From assembly GCA_963835295.1 (NCBI GenBank), contig CAWIEX010000015.1, forward strand, positions 605,890 through 669,889: 64,000 nucleotides of DNA, given 5' to 3'. Each line of letters begins with the position of its first letter. The first letter of the stretch is position 1. The notes beneath the pieces are model-generated. The model was not told where the DNA came from. It was given only the letters and a program-made list of their open reading frames with translations, and made no database searches. Positions 15,093 to 24,912 of this stretch are shown piece by piece. Position numbers and translations under genes: made by a program. The DNA comes from JAOPZW01 sp963835295 (GTDB lineage Bacteria > Actinomycetota > Thermoleophilia > Solirubrobacterales > Solirubrobacteraceae).

Positions 15093-16619
15093 CTACCAGC
15101 CCGGCTTGCTCTCCACGGCGCCGATGTCGATCGCGCGGCCCTGGCGCCGGGGGGCGCCGTAGAGGTCCGACGCCCCCGCCAGCGGGGTGTCGAGCCCGGC
15201 GTCGATCGCCGGCGATCCCGGCCGCGGCCGCCAGCCCGGGCCCAGCAGCGGGTCGCCGAGCACGCTGTGCGCATCGTTGCCCGTGGCGCGGCGGTAGTTC
15301 GCGAAGCCGTGGTAGATGACGTTCTTCCACTGCCACGTCGCGGTCGACGGCGGCACGCCCACGACCCACCAGTCGTTGCCGTCGACCACGTTCCGGGCGT
15401 TCTCGACGTACGGGTTGGCGATCATGATCGCCTGGGCGTTGGCCACGACCACGTTGTTGAGGATCTGCGAGTCGTAGACGCGGTACTGGAGCAGGATCTC
15501 TCCGGAGCCGGTGCCCAGCGTGTCGTTGTTGACGAAGGTGTTGTTGACCACGCGCGCGTTGATCGTCTGGCCGCGCTCGGTGTCGTAGCCACCCATGGCC
15601 AGCCCGATCGTGGTGCTGTCGGCCAGCACGTTGTCGCGCGCGAGCACGTTGGAGGCCGAGCCGAAGCTGTGCTCGCTGGCGATCTCCAGCGCGATGTTGG
15701 AGCGCAGCACGATGTTGCGCTCGATCAGGAGGTCGCGGCCACCGTCGACGTAGATGCCGTCCGCGCAGCGGCAGTTGCCGCCGCCCTCCTCGTCGTAGGC
15801 GGGGTTGCCGAGCGAGTCGATGTCGGTGATGTAGTTGTCGGCGATGTAGCCGTCGCGCGCCTGGTCGTTGCGCGGCGCCTTGCCCTCGAAGCCGATGGCG
15901 TCGATGCCGATGTTGTCGTTGCGCCAGATGTGGTTGTGGGTGATCGTCCAGCCGCGCACGTTGCCGTTGACGACGACCGACTCGCTGGAGCCCAGGTGGT
16001 TGTCGTGCACCTGGTTGCCGGTGATCGCGACGTCGTGGATCGCCGTGTCACCCGACGTGCCGTACACGGCGATGCCGTGGGCGTCCGCCGTCGCGGTGCG
16101 GATGTCGTGCACCTCGAGGCCGCGCAGCGCGATGTGGTGCGCGGTGCCGGTGACGAACACGCCGGCCGGCACGAACGCGTCGGAGAGGTCGTGGAAGTGC
16201 GCGATCTCGAGGCCCTGCACGGCGATGTAGGAGCGGCTGTCGATCGCCACGAGGCCGGCGATCCCGTCGTACGGGCCGAGGCCCGTGCCGTCGATTCGCA
16301 CGTGCTCGCCCGCGTAGTTGCGGAAGGTGATCCATGCCCTGGGCGCGCCCGAGACCCGCACCACGACGCGCTCGCGGTAGACGCCGCCGCGGATCTCGAC
16401 GGTGCTGCCGGCCGGCACGCTGCTCGCAGCCTTCTGGATCGTGCGCCACGGATGCGTCTTCGTGCCCGCGGCCGCGTCGCTGCCGGTGGGGGACACGAAG
16501 AAGGTCCGACCGGCGCTTGCGGCAGCGGTGGGCACGCCGGCGCCGATGGTGACGGCGAGGGCCGCGGCGATCGTGGCCACCACGCACGCCCTGCGCGAAC
16601 ATGAGCGAATAGCTGGCAT
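15093..16619 (-). CDS. Secreted right-handed beta-helix protein (polysaccharide lyase-like)
   Basis: The 508-residue protein starts with a signal peptide (ACVVATIAAALAVTIGAGV, cleavage likely after TAAASA). It continues with FFVSPTGSDAAAGTKTHPW, a typical entry to secreted pectate-lyase-like folds, then many short Asn-rich turns (GNQVHDN, THNHIWRNDN, NNTFVNND) that mark parallel beta-helix coils, and ends with a PGSPAIDAGLDT segment. Such proteins bind or cleave polysaccharides outside the cell. Its position beside a sugar-uptake operon fits a role in releasing oligosaccharides. It is transcribed divergently from the SIS gene, only 30 bp away. No catalytic residues can be assigned from sequence alone. 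Confidence 0.82.
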   Translation of the reverse strand: MPAIRSCSRRACVVATIAAALAVTIGAGVPTAAASAGRTFFVSPTGSDAAAGTKTHPWRTIQKAASSVPAGSTVEIRGGVYRERVVVRVSGAPRAWITFRNYAGEHVRIDGTGLGPYDGIAGLVAIDSRSYIAVQGLEIAHFHDLSDAFVPAGVFVTGTAHHIALRGLEVHDIRTATADAHGIAVYGTSGDTAIHDVAITGNQVHDNHLGSSESVVVNGNVRGWTITHNHIWRNDNIGIDAIGFEGKAPRNDQARDGYIADNYITDIDSLGNPAYDEEGGGNCRCADGIYVDGGRDLLIERNIVLRSNIALEIASEHSFGSASNVLARDNVLADSTTIGLAMGGYDTERGQTINARVVNNTFVNNDTLGTGSGEILLQYRVYDSQILNNVVVANAQAIMIANPYVENARNVVDGNDWWVVGVPPSTATWQWKNVIYHGFANYRRATGNDAHSVLGDPLLGPGWRPRPGSPAIDAGLDTPLAGASDLYGAPRRQGRAIDIGAVESKPGW

Positions 16620-16625
16620 TCGCGC
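16593..16625. promoter_or_regulatory. Inverted repeats in the divergent promoter of the carbohydrate cluster
   Basis: GCGCGAA at 16593-16599 pairs with TTCGCGC at 16619-16625, and a nested GCGAAT (16605-16610) pairs with ATTCGC (16618-16623). The region lies over the start of the beta-helix gene and just upstream of the SIS gene. It could be an operator for the DeoR-type regulator, but no protein can be assigned. Confidence 0.35.
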
Positions 16626-16649
16626 AGAATAGATCTATGATGCCCGCCG

Positions 16650-17555
16650 ATGCAAGCACTCACGACGGCCGAGATCGCCAGCCAGCCCGAGCTCTGGACA
16701 CGCGCGGCAGACCTGGCGGCCGGGGTGGCCGAGGTCCTGCCCGCGCGGGGCGCAAGCGCCTGCGTCGTGGGCTGCGGCACGTCGCTGTTCATCGCCCAAT
16801 CGTGGGCCGCGCTGCGCGAGCGCGCAGGCCACGGGCAGACCGATGCCTTCGCCGCATCGGAGCTTCCCGAGGGACGCCGGTACGACGTCCTCGTCGCAAT
16901 CTCGCGCTCTGGATCCACAAGCGAGGTCGTGCACGCCCTCGGGCGCGGCATCGCCCAGCGCACGGTCGCGATCACCGCCGACCGCGACGCGGCGGTCGGC
17001 CGGGCCGCCGACGACGCCATCGACCTCGACTTCGCCGACGAGCGGTCGGTGGTGCAGACCCGCTTCGCCACCACCGCCCTGGTACTCCTGCGCGAGCTCG
17101 TGCAGCCCGGCGCCGCCGAGAGCGCCGCGGCCGACGCCCGCCGCGCGCTCGAGTGCCCGCTGCCGGTGGATCCCGAGGCCGTCGAGCAGTGGACCTTCCT
17201 CGGGCGCGGCTGGACGATCGGCCTCGCGCGCGAGGCGGCCCTGAAGCTGCGGGAGTCCGCGCAGGCCTGGACCGAGGCCTATCCCATGTTCGAGTACCGC
17301 CACGGCCCGATCAGCATCGCGGCGCCGGGCAGGGTCGTCTGGTCGCTCGACCCGCTCGACCCCTCGCTGGCCACGGAGCTCGAGCGCATCGGCGCCACCG
17401 TCGTCACCGACGAGCTCGACCCGCTGGCCTCGCTCGTCATCGCCCAGCGCACCGCGGTCGCCCTGGCTGGCGCCCGTGGGCTCGATCCCGACCGGCCGCG
17501 CAACCTCGCGCGGTCGGTGATTCTCGCCGACCACGATCTCGAGGTGCTCTCGTGA
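16650..17555 (+). CDS. SIS-domain sugar-phosphate isomerase/deaminase-like protein
   Basis: The 301-residue protein has two SIS folds like the isomerase half of GlmS and AgaS: ACVVGCGTSLFIAQ, then AISRSGSTSEVV (sugar-phosphate loop), and in the second half LGRGWTIGLAREAALKLRES followed by YRHGPIS, where GlmS-type enzymes have catalytic residues. It lacks the glutaminase domain, so it probably isomerises or deaminates an aminosugar phosphate in catabolism. It is the first gene of the sugar ABC importer operon and its stop overlaps the binding-protein GTG by 4 bp. Confidence 0.85.
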   Translation: MQALTTAEIASQPELWTRAADLAAGVAEVLPARGASACVVGCGTSLFIAQSWAALRERAGHGQTDAFAASELPEGRRYDVLVAISRSGSTSEVVHALGRGIAQRTVAITADRDAAVGRAADDAIDLDFADERSVVQTRFATTALVLLRELVQPGAAESAAADARRALECPLPVDPEAVEQWTFLGRGWTIGLAREAALKLRESAQAWTEAYPMFEYRHGPISIAAPGRVVWSLDPLDPSLATELERIGATVVTDELDPLASLVIAQRTAVALAGARGLDPDRPRNLARSVILADHDLEVLS

Positions 17556-18865
17556 GCAGACGACTCAGCAAGCGCGCGATGCTCGCCGCGACTGCCGCCA
17601 CGGCGCTGGTCCTCGCGGCGTGCGGGGGCGGCGGAGGGGGCAGCGGCTCCTCGACCGCCGCCAAGAAGTCCTCGGGACCGGTGACCATCACCTTCTGGCA
17701 CGGCCAGAACCAGTCGGCGGGCAAGGTCATCAAGAGCCTGGCCGACGAGTTCAACCGCACCCACACCGACGTCAAGGTCGACGCGCAGATCGGCGCCGTG
17801 GCCGACTCGCTGCAGGCCAAGATGACCGCGGCGCTCGCGGGCGGCAAGTACCCGGACGTCGTCTATATCTTCGGCCCCAACGTCGCCAACCTCGCCCGCA
17901 GCCCGAAGGCGCTCGACCTCACCAAGGCGGTCACGACGAAGGCCTGGAACTGGCAGGACTTCTACCCGGCCGCTCGCGAGGCGGTGACCATCGACGGCAA
18001 GGTCCGCGCCATCCCGGCGCTCATCGACTCGCTGGCCGTCGTCTACAACAAGCGCCTGTTCCGTCAGGCCGGGATCCCGGCGCCCAAGGCGGGGTGGACG
18101 TGGGACGACTACCGCGCCATCGCCAAGCAGCTGACCAACAAGAGCAAGGGCGTCTTCGGCACCGGCTGGCCGGGCGTGGGCGACGAGGACACCGTGTGGC
18201 GCCTGTGGCCGATGATCTGGGACCTCGGCGGCGACGTCCTCGCGCCGGGCGGCAAGCAGGTGGGCTACGGCGGGCAGAGCGGCCTGAGGGCGCTTACCCT
18301 CGTCAACCAGATGGCGGCGCAGGACAAGTCGGTCTACATCGACAAGACCTCGGGGACCGAGCAGATGTACCGCGTCTTCAACTCCAACCGTATGGGCATG
18401 GTGCCGACGGGGCCGTGGGAGCTGCCCGACATCATCAGCTCCAAGGTCGACTACGGCGTGGCGCCGCTGCCGACCTTCAGCGGCAAGCCGGTGACGATCG
18501 CCGGGCCCGACACCTGGATGCTGTTCGACAACGGCCCGGCGAGGGCGCGCGCCGCGCAGGAGTTCGTCCAGTGGCTCACGGACCCGGCGCAGGACGCGCG
18601 CTGGGACGTCGAGGCCGGAAGCCTGCCGCTGCGCCGCTCGACCGCCGCGCAGGACGTCTGGAAGCAGCACGTCGGCAAGGTCGAGGGGCTGGGCACGTTC
18701 GTAGAGGCGCTGAACAACGCGCGCGTGCGGCCGGTCATCGAGCCCTACCCGAAGATCTCCGAGGCTCTGGGGCAGTCGATCGCCGGCACGCTCCTGGGCC
18801 AGCAGTCGCCGTCGGACGCGCTGGACAAGGCGGTCAAGGGCGGCAACAAGGCGCTCGAAGGGTGA
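17552..18865 (+). CDS. Sugar ABC transporter substrate-binding lipoprotein
   Basis: About 437 residues from a GTG overlapping the SIS stop. A signal peptide ends in a lipobox (LVLAAC, lipidated Cys24) and a Gly/Ser linker. The mature part starts with VTITFWHGQNQ and contains PDVVYIFGPNV, family 1 extracellular solute-binding features. Length and motifs match carbohydrate-binding proteins of CUT1 importers. The protein sits on the outer face of the membrane and delivers the sugar to the two permeases encoded next. Confidence 0.92.
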   Translation: MSRRLSKRAMLAATAATALVLAACGGGGGGSGSSTAAKKSSGPVTITFWHGQNQSAGKVIKSLADEFNRTHTDVKVDAQIGAVADSLQAKMTAALAGGKYPDVVYIFGPNVANLARSPKALDLTKAVTTKAWNWQDFYPAAREAVTIDGKVRAIPALIDSLAVVYNKRLFRQAGIPAPKAGWTWDDYRAIAKQLTNKSKGVFGTGWPGVGDEDTVWRLWPMIWDLGGDVLAPGGKQVGYGGQSGLRALTLVNQMAAQDKSVYIDKTSGTEQMYRVFNSNRMGMVPTGPWELPDIISSKVDYGVAPLPTFSGKPVTIAGPDTWMLFDNGPARARAAQEFVQWLTDPAQDARWDVEAGSLPLRRSTAAQDVWKQHVGKVEGLGTFVEALNNARVRPVIEPYPKISEALGQSIAGTLLGQQSPSDALDKAVKGGNKALEG

Positions 18866-18875
18866 GGCCCGCCCG

Positions 18876-19826
18876 TTGAGCACGGTGTTCGCGCAGGCAC
18901 CGCGGGCGGGGGTGGCGGCGGCTGCGCCGCGCCCGACGTGGCGCCAGCGCATGTTCGGCGAGACGCCGAGCGCGTGGCTGTACATCCTGCCCGCGGTGGT
19001 GATCATCATCGGCCTGGCGATCGTGCCGGTCTTCTGGTCGCTGCTGCTCTCGGTGCAGGACAAGGACCCGATCGCCGAGACGACCAAGTACGTCGGCCTC
19101 GACAACTACCGGTCGATCTTCGACGACCCCGCCTTCACCGGCGCGGTGCGCCACACGCTGATCTACACCGGCCTCTTCGTCCCGCTGAGCATCGGCGGGG
19201 GGCTGGGCCTCGCGCTGCTCCTCAACCGCCGCCTGCGCTTCATCGGGCTCTACCGGACCCTGGCCTTCGTGCCGGTCGTGATCTCCGCGACGGTCCAGGG
19301 GGTGCTCTTCTCGTTCATCTTCGACGACCAGTTCGGCGTGGCCAACTCACTGCTGGACCGCATCGGGATCGGGCCGCAGCCGTTCTTCGCCGACGGCGGC
19401 CAGGCCCTGCTGCTGCTCGTCGTCGCCGGGCTGTGGGCGGGGACGAGCTGCGTGAGCTTCTGCGCAGTGGTCTACCTTGCCGCGCTGCAGGACATCCCGC
19501 GCGAGCTGGTCGAGGCGGCGTCGATCGACGGTGCGCGGCGGGCCGGCGTCTTTCGCCACGTGATCCTCCCCGCGCTGACCCCGGTGAGCATCTTCCTGCT
19601 GCTGTGGCAGACCGTGCAGGGGATCCAGCTGTTCGACCTCGTCTACGGCAGCACGTCCGGCGGGCCGGGGCAGTCGACCTACGTCGTCGTCTACTACGTC
19701 TACCGCTCGATCCGCGACTCCGCCTACGGGACCGGCGCGGCGGCGTCGTACGTGCTGGCCGGAGGCCTGCTCGTCATCAGCCTCAGCGGCATCGCGCTGC
19801 ATCGCCTGCGGGAGCGGCGCGCGTGA
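18876..19826 (+). CDS. CUT1 sugar ABC transporter permease (MalF-type)
   Basis: The 316-residue membrane protein has six predicted helices, beginning with AWLYILPAVVIIIGLAIVPV, and the EAA loop VEAASIDGARRAGVFRHVIL that docks on the ATPase. The start is a TTG at 18876 with GTGAGG upstream; an ATG at 18951 would cut into the N-terminal extension. It lies 10 bp after the binding-protein gene and overlaps the second permease by 4 bp. Confidence 0.9.
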   Translation: MSTVFAQAPRAGVAAAAPRPTWRQRMFGETPSAWLYILPAVVIIIGLAIVPVFWSLLLSVQDKDPIAETTKYVGLDNYRSIFDDPAFTGAVRHTLIYTGLFVPLSIGGGLGLALLLNRRLRFIGLYRTLAFVPVVISATVQGVLFSFIFDDQFGVANSLLDRIGIGPQPFFADGGQALLLLVVAGLWAGTSCVSFCAVVYLAALQDIPRELVEAASIDGARRAGVFRHVILPALTPVSIFLLLWQTVQGIQLFDLVYGSTSGGPGQSTYVVVYYVYRSIRDSAYGTGAAASYVLAGGLLVISLSGIALHRLRERRA

Positions 19827-20647
19827 TCCGGCGCCGCCTGCCCTTCGATCCCTGGCACCTCGTGCTGGTCCCCGTGTGCGCGCTGCTCGGCCTGCCGCTG
19901 GCCTGGATGCTCGTCAGCTCCTTCATGAACCAGGCCCAGCTGAACCGCTTCCCGCCGACCATCGTCCCCGGCTCGCTGCACCTCGACGGTTACCGCTACC
20001 TGTTCGAGAACGCCGAGCTGCCGACCTGGTTCGTCAACTCAACCATCGTCAGCGCGGTCGTGGTGGCGGCCAACCTCGTGTTCTGCTCGACCGCGGGCTA
20101 CGCCTTCGCGCGGCTGCGCTTCCGCGGCTCGGGCCTGATGCTCTGGCTCATGCTCGGCACCCTCATCGTGCCGTTCCAGCTCACGCTGATCCCGACCTTC
20201 ATCATCCTCCAGCACCTCGGGATGATCGACACGCTCTGGTCGCTCATGATCCCGTCGCTGGTGATGCCCTTCGGCGTCTTCCTGCTGCGCCAGTTCTTCA
20301 TCTCGCTGCCGCCCGAGCTCGAGGAGGCGGCGTGGATCGACGGCTGCTCGCGCTGGAAGATCCTGTGGACGGTCGTGCTGCCGCTCGCGCGGCCGGCGCT
20401 CTCGACCGTCGCGGTCATCACCTTCCTGCTGACCTGGAACGACGTCTCGTGGCCGGCCATCGCGATCTCCAGCGAGTCGCACGCGACGCTCCCGCTCGGC
20501 ATCGCCAGCTTCAAGAGCCGCGCCCAGACCAACCAGTCGGCGATCATGGCCGCCAACGTGCTGGCGACCCTTCCCGTGCTGCTCGCCTTCCTGGCCGCGC
20601 AGCGCACGTTCGTGCGGTCGCTGGCCACGACGGGCGTCAAGGGGTGA
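19823..20647 (+). CDS. CUT1 sugar ABC transporter permease (MalG-type)
   Basis: About 274 residues from a GTG overlapping the first permease. Six hydrophobic helices are present, with the EAA loop EEAAWIDGCSRWKILWTVVL and the MalG-type LTWNDVSWPAI segment late in the protein. It pairs with the upstream permease to form the membrane channel. The ATPase gene starts 2 bp after its stop, so the importer operon is complete. Confidence 0.9.
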   Translation: MIRRRLPFDPWHLVLVPVCALLGLPLAWMLVSSFMNQAQLNRFPPTIVPGSLHLDGYRYLFENAELPTWFVNSTIVSAVVVAANLVFCSTAGYAFARLRFRGSGLMLWLMLGTLIVPFQLTLIPTFIILQHLGMIDTLWSLMIPSLVMPFGVFLLRQFFISLPPELEEAAWIDGCSRWKILWTVVLPLARPALSTVAVITFLLTWNDVSWPAIAISSESHATLPLGIASFKSRAQTNQSAIMAANVLATLPVLLAFLAAQRTFVRSLATTGVKG

Positions 20648-20649
20648 GG

Positions 20650-21840
<1,191 letters not shown>

Positions 21841-21842
21841 GC

Positions 21843-22601
21843 TCAGACCACCTCGACGGTCACGTCGCGGGCACGGATGGCCGCCAGCTCGTCGGGGTCG
21901 GCCTCATCGGTCGTGATCAGCACGTCGACGGCGTCGCAGTCGGAGATCCGCGCCAGCGTGGTGACACCGACCTTCGTGCCGTCGGCGACCACGACGACGC
22001 GCGCGGCGCGCTCGACGAGCACGCGGTTGGTGTGCGCCTCGATCTCGCGGTGCGTCGTGAGCCCGGTGCGCGCGGTGATCCCGTCGACGCCGACGAAGGC
22101 GACCTCGACGTGGAGCTGGCCGAGCACGCCGTCGGCCAGCGGGCCGACGAGCTCGTATGAGGCCGCGCGCGCGACGCCGCCGCTGACGATCAGCCGCACG
22201 TTGGGGCGCACGGCGAGCTCGGCGGCGATGTTGATCGCGTTGGTGACGACGGTGAGCTCGCTGCGGTGGACCAGCATCCGGCCGACCTCGGTCGTCGTCG
22301 TCCCCCCGGTCAGGCCGACGGTCGCGCCGTCCTCGACATGCGCCAGCGCGGCGCGCGCGATCCGCAGCTTCTGGTCGTGCTGCAGCGAGCCGCGGTAGCG
22401 CACCGGCAGCTCGTAGAGCCCGCCGATCGCGACCGCGCCGCCGTGCGTGCGATCGAGCAGGCGCTGGTCGTGCAGCGCCTGGAGGTCGCGGCGAACGGTC
22501 GCGGGCGAGACGCCGAGCTCGCGGGTCAGGACCTCGACGTCGACCGTGCCGCCCTCGGAGAGCCGTTCCAGGATCGCCCCGAGGCGCTCCGCGCGGTTCA
22601 T
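21843..22601 (-). CDS. DeoR-family transcriptional regulator of sugar metabolism
   Basis: The 252-residue protein has an N-terminal winged helix (RLGAILERLSEGGTVDVEVL, VSPATVRRDLQALHDQRLL, then THGGAV) and a C-terminal sugar-phosphate sensor domain with GLTGGTTTTEVGRML and VVVVADGTKVG. DeoR proteins usually repress sugar catabolism genes until a phosphorylated sugar binds. Its ATG overlaps the kinase stop by 4 bp. The operon GH4-kinase-DeoR therefore carries its own regulator, which may also act on the divergent importer operon. Confidence 0.9.
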   Translation of the reverse strand: MNRAERLGAILERLSEGGTVDVEVLTRELGVSPATVRRDLQALHDQRLLDRTHGGAVAIGGLYELPVRYRGSLQHDQKLRIARAALAHVEDGATVGLTGGTTTTEVGRMLVHRSELTVVTNAINIAAELAVRPNVRLIVSGGVARAASYELVGPLADGVLGQLHVEVAFVGVDGITARTGLTTHREIEAHTNRVLVERAARVVVVADGTKVGVTTLARISDCDAVDVLITTDEADPDELAAIRARDVTVEVV

Positions 22602-23535
22602 TGCGCGGAGCGTAGCTCCGCGGCCAGCCGGAGCGCCTCGTCCAGGGTGGCCTGACCGTCGACGCCGCCGGCGGCGCGCAGCGACAGCGCTCCGCAGGCG
22701 CAGGCGATGCCCAGCGCGTGCGGCAGGGAGCGCTCCTCGAGCAGCGCCCAGACGAGCCCGGCGTCGAAGGCGTCGCCCGCCCCGACGCTGTCGGGCCCGT
22801 CGCGGCGGGCGCCGGCACCTCGACGACCTCGTCGCCGCGGACCGCCAGCGCGCCCGCGGCGCCGCGCTTGACCGCCACGAGCGCGCCGCCGGAGGCGAGG
22901 TCCCGGGCGGCGGCGAGGAGGTCCTCCTGGGCGCCGTGCGCCAGCGCGAGCGCCTCGGCCGCGTTGGGCATGAGCACGTCGGCGTCGCGCAGCCAGGCGG
23001 GGGCTGCGAACTCACCGCTCGGGTCGAAGTTCGTGTCCACCGACACCGTGGCGCCGACGCGCCGCGCGGCGTCGAGCAGCGCGCCGCCGTGCTCGGCGAG
23101 CGCCGGCACGAGGAAGACCGACGCGACGTGCACGTGGCGCACGCCGCGCTCCACGGAAGCGACCGCCGCCGCCATGTCGAGCGCCGGGATCGCGCCCCGG
23201 TCGGTGAGGATCGCGCGGTCGTCGTCGCGCTGCAGGTTGATCGACAGGCCCGTGGGCCGGCTCGGGTCGACGGCGACCGCGCCCACGGCGACGTCGCGCG
23301 CTGCGAGCATCGTCCGCGTCACGCGGCCGAGGTCGTCGTCGCCGACGGTCGCGACGATCGCCGTGCGCAACTCGAGCCGCGCAGCGCCCGCGGCGAAGAT
23401 CGCGGCCGAGCCGCCGAGCGTCAGGTGCGCGCTGACGTCCTGCTCGGCCTGGCCGAAGCGCGGCGTGACGTCGCCGGTGACCAGGAGGTCGGGGTTGAGG
23501 TCGCCGACGGCGAGGACGTCGAGCGCGTCGGTCAC
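22598..23535 (-). pseudogene. PfkB/ribokinase-family sugar kinase, interrupted by a one-base frameshift
   Basis: The first three quarters read as a PfkB kinase: LAVGDLNPDLLV, LTLGGSAAIFAAGAARLEL (substrate and GG motif), VSVDTNFDPSG and VAVKRGAAGALAVRG. At 22793-22798 (GGGCCC) the frame is lost just before the catalytic loop. Adding one base gives PDSVGAGDAFDAGLVWALLEE, the PfkB signature with catalytic Asp, and the frame then runs to a TGA overlapping the DeoR start. The GTG start overlaps the GH4 stop by 4 bp. Perfect restoration by one base in a short homopolymer suggests a sequencing error. The product would phosphorylate the sugar released by GH4. Confidence 0.82.
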
Positions 23536-24824
23536 CGCCGCAGCCCGGCCGGCAGCCGCTCGGCGTGCGCCTCGAGGAGCTCGTCGACGACCGCCTCGAT
23601 GGCGTCCGGCGACAGGGAGGAGGCGGCGTTGGGGTCGAGCAGCGCGGCGTGGTGCACGTGGCGCTCGTCGCCCTCGAGCGCCGCGCGGACCGTGAGGTCC
23701 GCGACATTCAGGAAGGTGCGGTTGAGCGCCGCGAGCTGTGGCGGGTAGTCGGCGACCGGCGTCGGACGAACGCCGGTCCGATCGACCGCGCACGGCACTT
23801 CGACGACCGAGCGCGCCGGAAGGTCGGCGAGCAGCCCCGCGTTCTGGACGTTGCCGTAGATCACTCGCTCCTGCCCGGTGACCATCGAGTGCACGATCAG
23901 CGACGCGTACTCGAGGCTGCGCTCGATCGCGAACGGCTCGCCGTTGGCCAGGCGCTCGCGGGCGCGCTCGTACTCGACGAGGTTCTCCTCGCTGCGCTGG
24001 ATGTAGTCGCCCTCGAGGATGCGCAGCCGCTCGACGGCCTCCGGGTCGCGCATGTACCACGGCAGGTACTCGGCCGAGTGCTCGCTGGACTCCGTCGGGA
24101 AGTAGCCCAGGCGGCGATACATCTGCACGCGCACGCGGCGCAGCTGCTCGGGGTCGGCGTCGATCGCGGCGTCGATGCGCGGGTAGAGATCCTCGCCGTC
24201 GTGCTCGAGGCGCAGGATGAAGGCCTGGTGATTGACGCCGGCGCCGAGGAAGGTGACCTCCTCGAACGGGGCGCCGGCCAGCTCGGCGAGGTGGCGCGAC
24301 GTGTGCTGCACCGAGTGGCAGAGCCCGACCATCTGCTTGTGCGGCGAGCCCTCGGCGTAGGCCTGGCAGAGGATCGCCATCGGGTTGGTGTAGTTGAGCA
24401 GCCACGCGTCCGGGCACAGCTCGGCCATGTCGGCGCCGATGCCCAGCATCACGGGGATCGTGCGCAGCGCCCGGAAGATGCCGCCGATGCCCAGCGTGTC
24501 GCCGATCGTCTGGCGCAGGCCGTGGCGCGCAGGGATCTCGAAGTCGACGAGCGTGGCGGCGTGCATGCCGACCTGGATCATGTTCAGGACGAAGTCCGCA
24601 CCGTCGAGCGCCTCGCGGCGGTCGGCATGGGCCGTGATCGTGGCCTTGCCGCCCAGCTCGCCGTCGATCCATCGGGCCATCCCGGCCGCCGTGTCGAGCC
24701 GCTCGGCGTCGATGTCGTGCAGCGCGACGTGGGTGTCGGCGAGCTCGTCGAAGCTCAGCAGGTCGCCCAGCAGCTCGCGGGTGAACTCGACGCTGCCGGC
24801 GCCGATGAACGCGACCTTGATCAT
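23532..24824 (-). CDS. GH4 glycosidase, alpha-galactosidase (MelA)-like
   Basis: About 430 residues. It starts with an NAD-binding loop (VAFIGAGSVEFTRELLGDLL), then NYTNPM (about 144-149) and CHSVQ with metal ligands Cys169-His170, and GAGVNHQAF near 205. These are GH4 family features; GH4 enzymes use NAD and Mn to cleave glycosides by an oxidation-elimination route. The CHS form matches alpha-galactosidase/alpha-glucuronidase-type members rather than CN-type 6-phospho-glucosidases. The ATG at 24824 is preferred to one 21 bp upstream. A -10-like TACACT ends 6 bases before it, so the mRNA may be leaderless. Confidence 0.88.
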   Translation of the reverse strand: MIKVAFIGAGSVEFTRELLGDLLSFDELADTHVALHDIDAERLDTAAGMARWIDGELGGKATITAHADRREALDGADFVLNMIQVGMHAATLVDFEIPARHGLRQTIGDTLGIGGIFRALRTIPVMLGIGADMAELCPDAWLLNYTNPMAILCQAYAEGSPHKQMVGLCHSVQHTSRHLAELAGAPFEEVTFLGAGVNHQAFILRLEHDGEDLYPRIDAAIDADPEQLRRVRVQMYRRLGYFPTESSEHSAEYLPWYMRDPEAVERLRILEGDYIQRSEENLVEYERARERLANGEPFAIERSLEYASLIVHSMVTGQERVIYGNVQNAGLLADLPARSVVEVPCAVDRTGVRPTPVADYPPQLAALNRTFLNVADLTVRAALEGDERHVHHAALLDPNAASSLSPDAIEAVVDELLEAHAERLPAGLRR

Positions 24825-24876
24825 CAACGCAGTGTAATGCTGCATGAATATGCGCGTCTAGGACGCAAACGTGCAA

Positions 24877-24899
24877 TTGCGAGCAACCTTGCTCCGCAA
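24877..24899. promoter_or_regulatory. Inverted repeat upstream of the GH4 operon
   Basis: TTGCGAGCAA and TTGCTCCGCAA face each other with two bases between, in the 88-bp gap between the SMP-30 stop and the GH4 start. It could be an operator for the DeoR-type regulator, or a terminator-like hairpin of the upstream gene; no T-tract follows, which favours an operator. Confidence 0.45.
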
Positions 24900-24912
24900 C
24901 GAGGGGTCCGGC

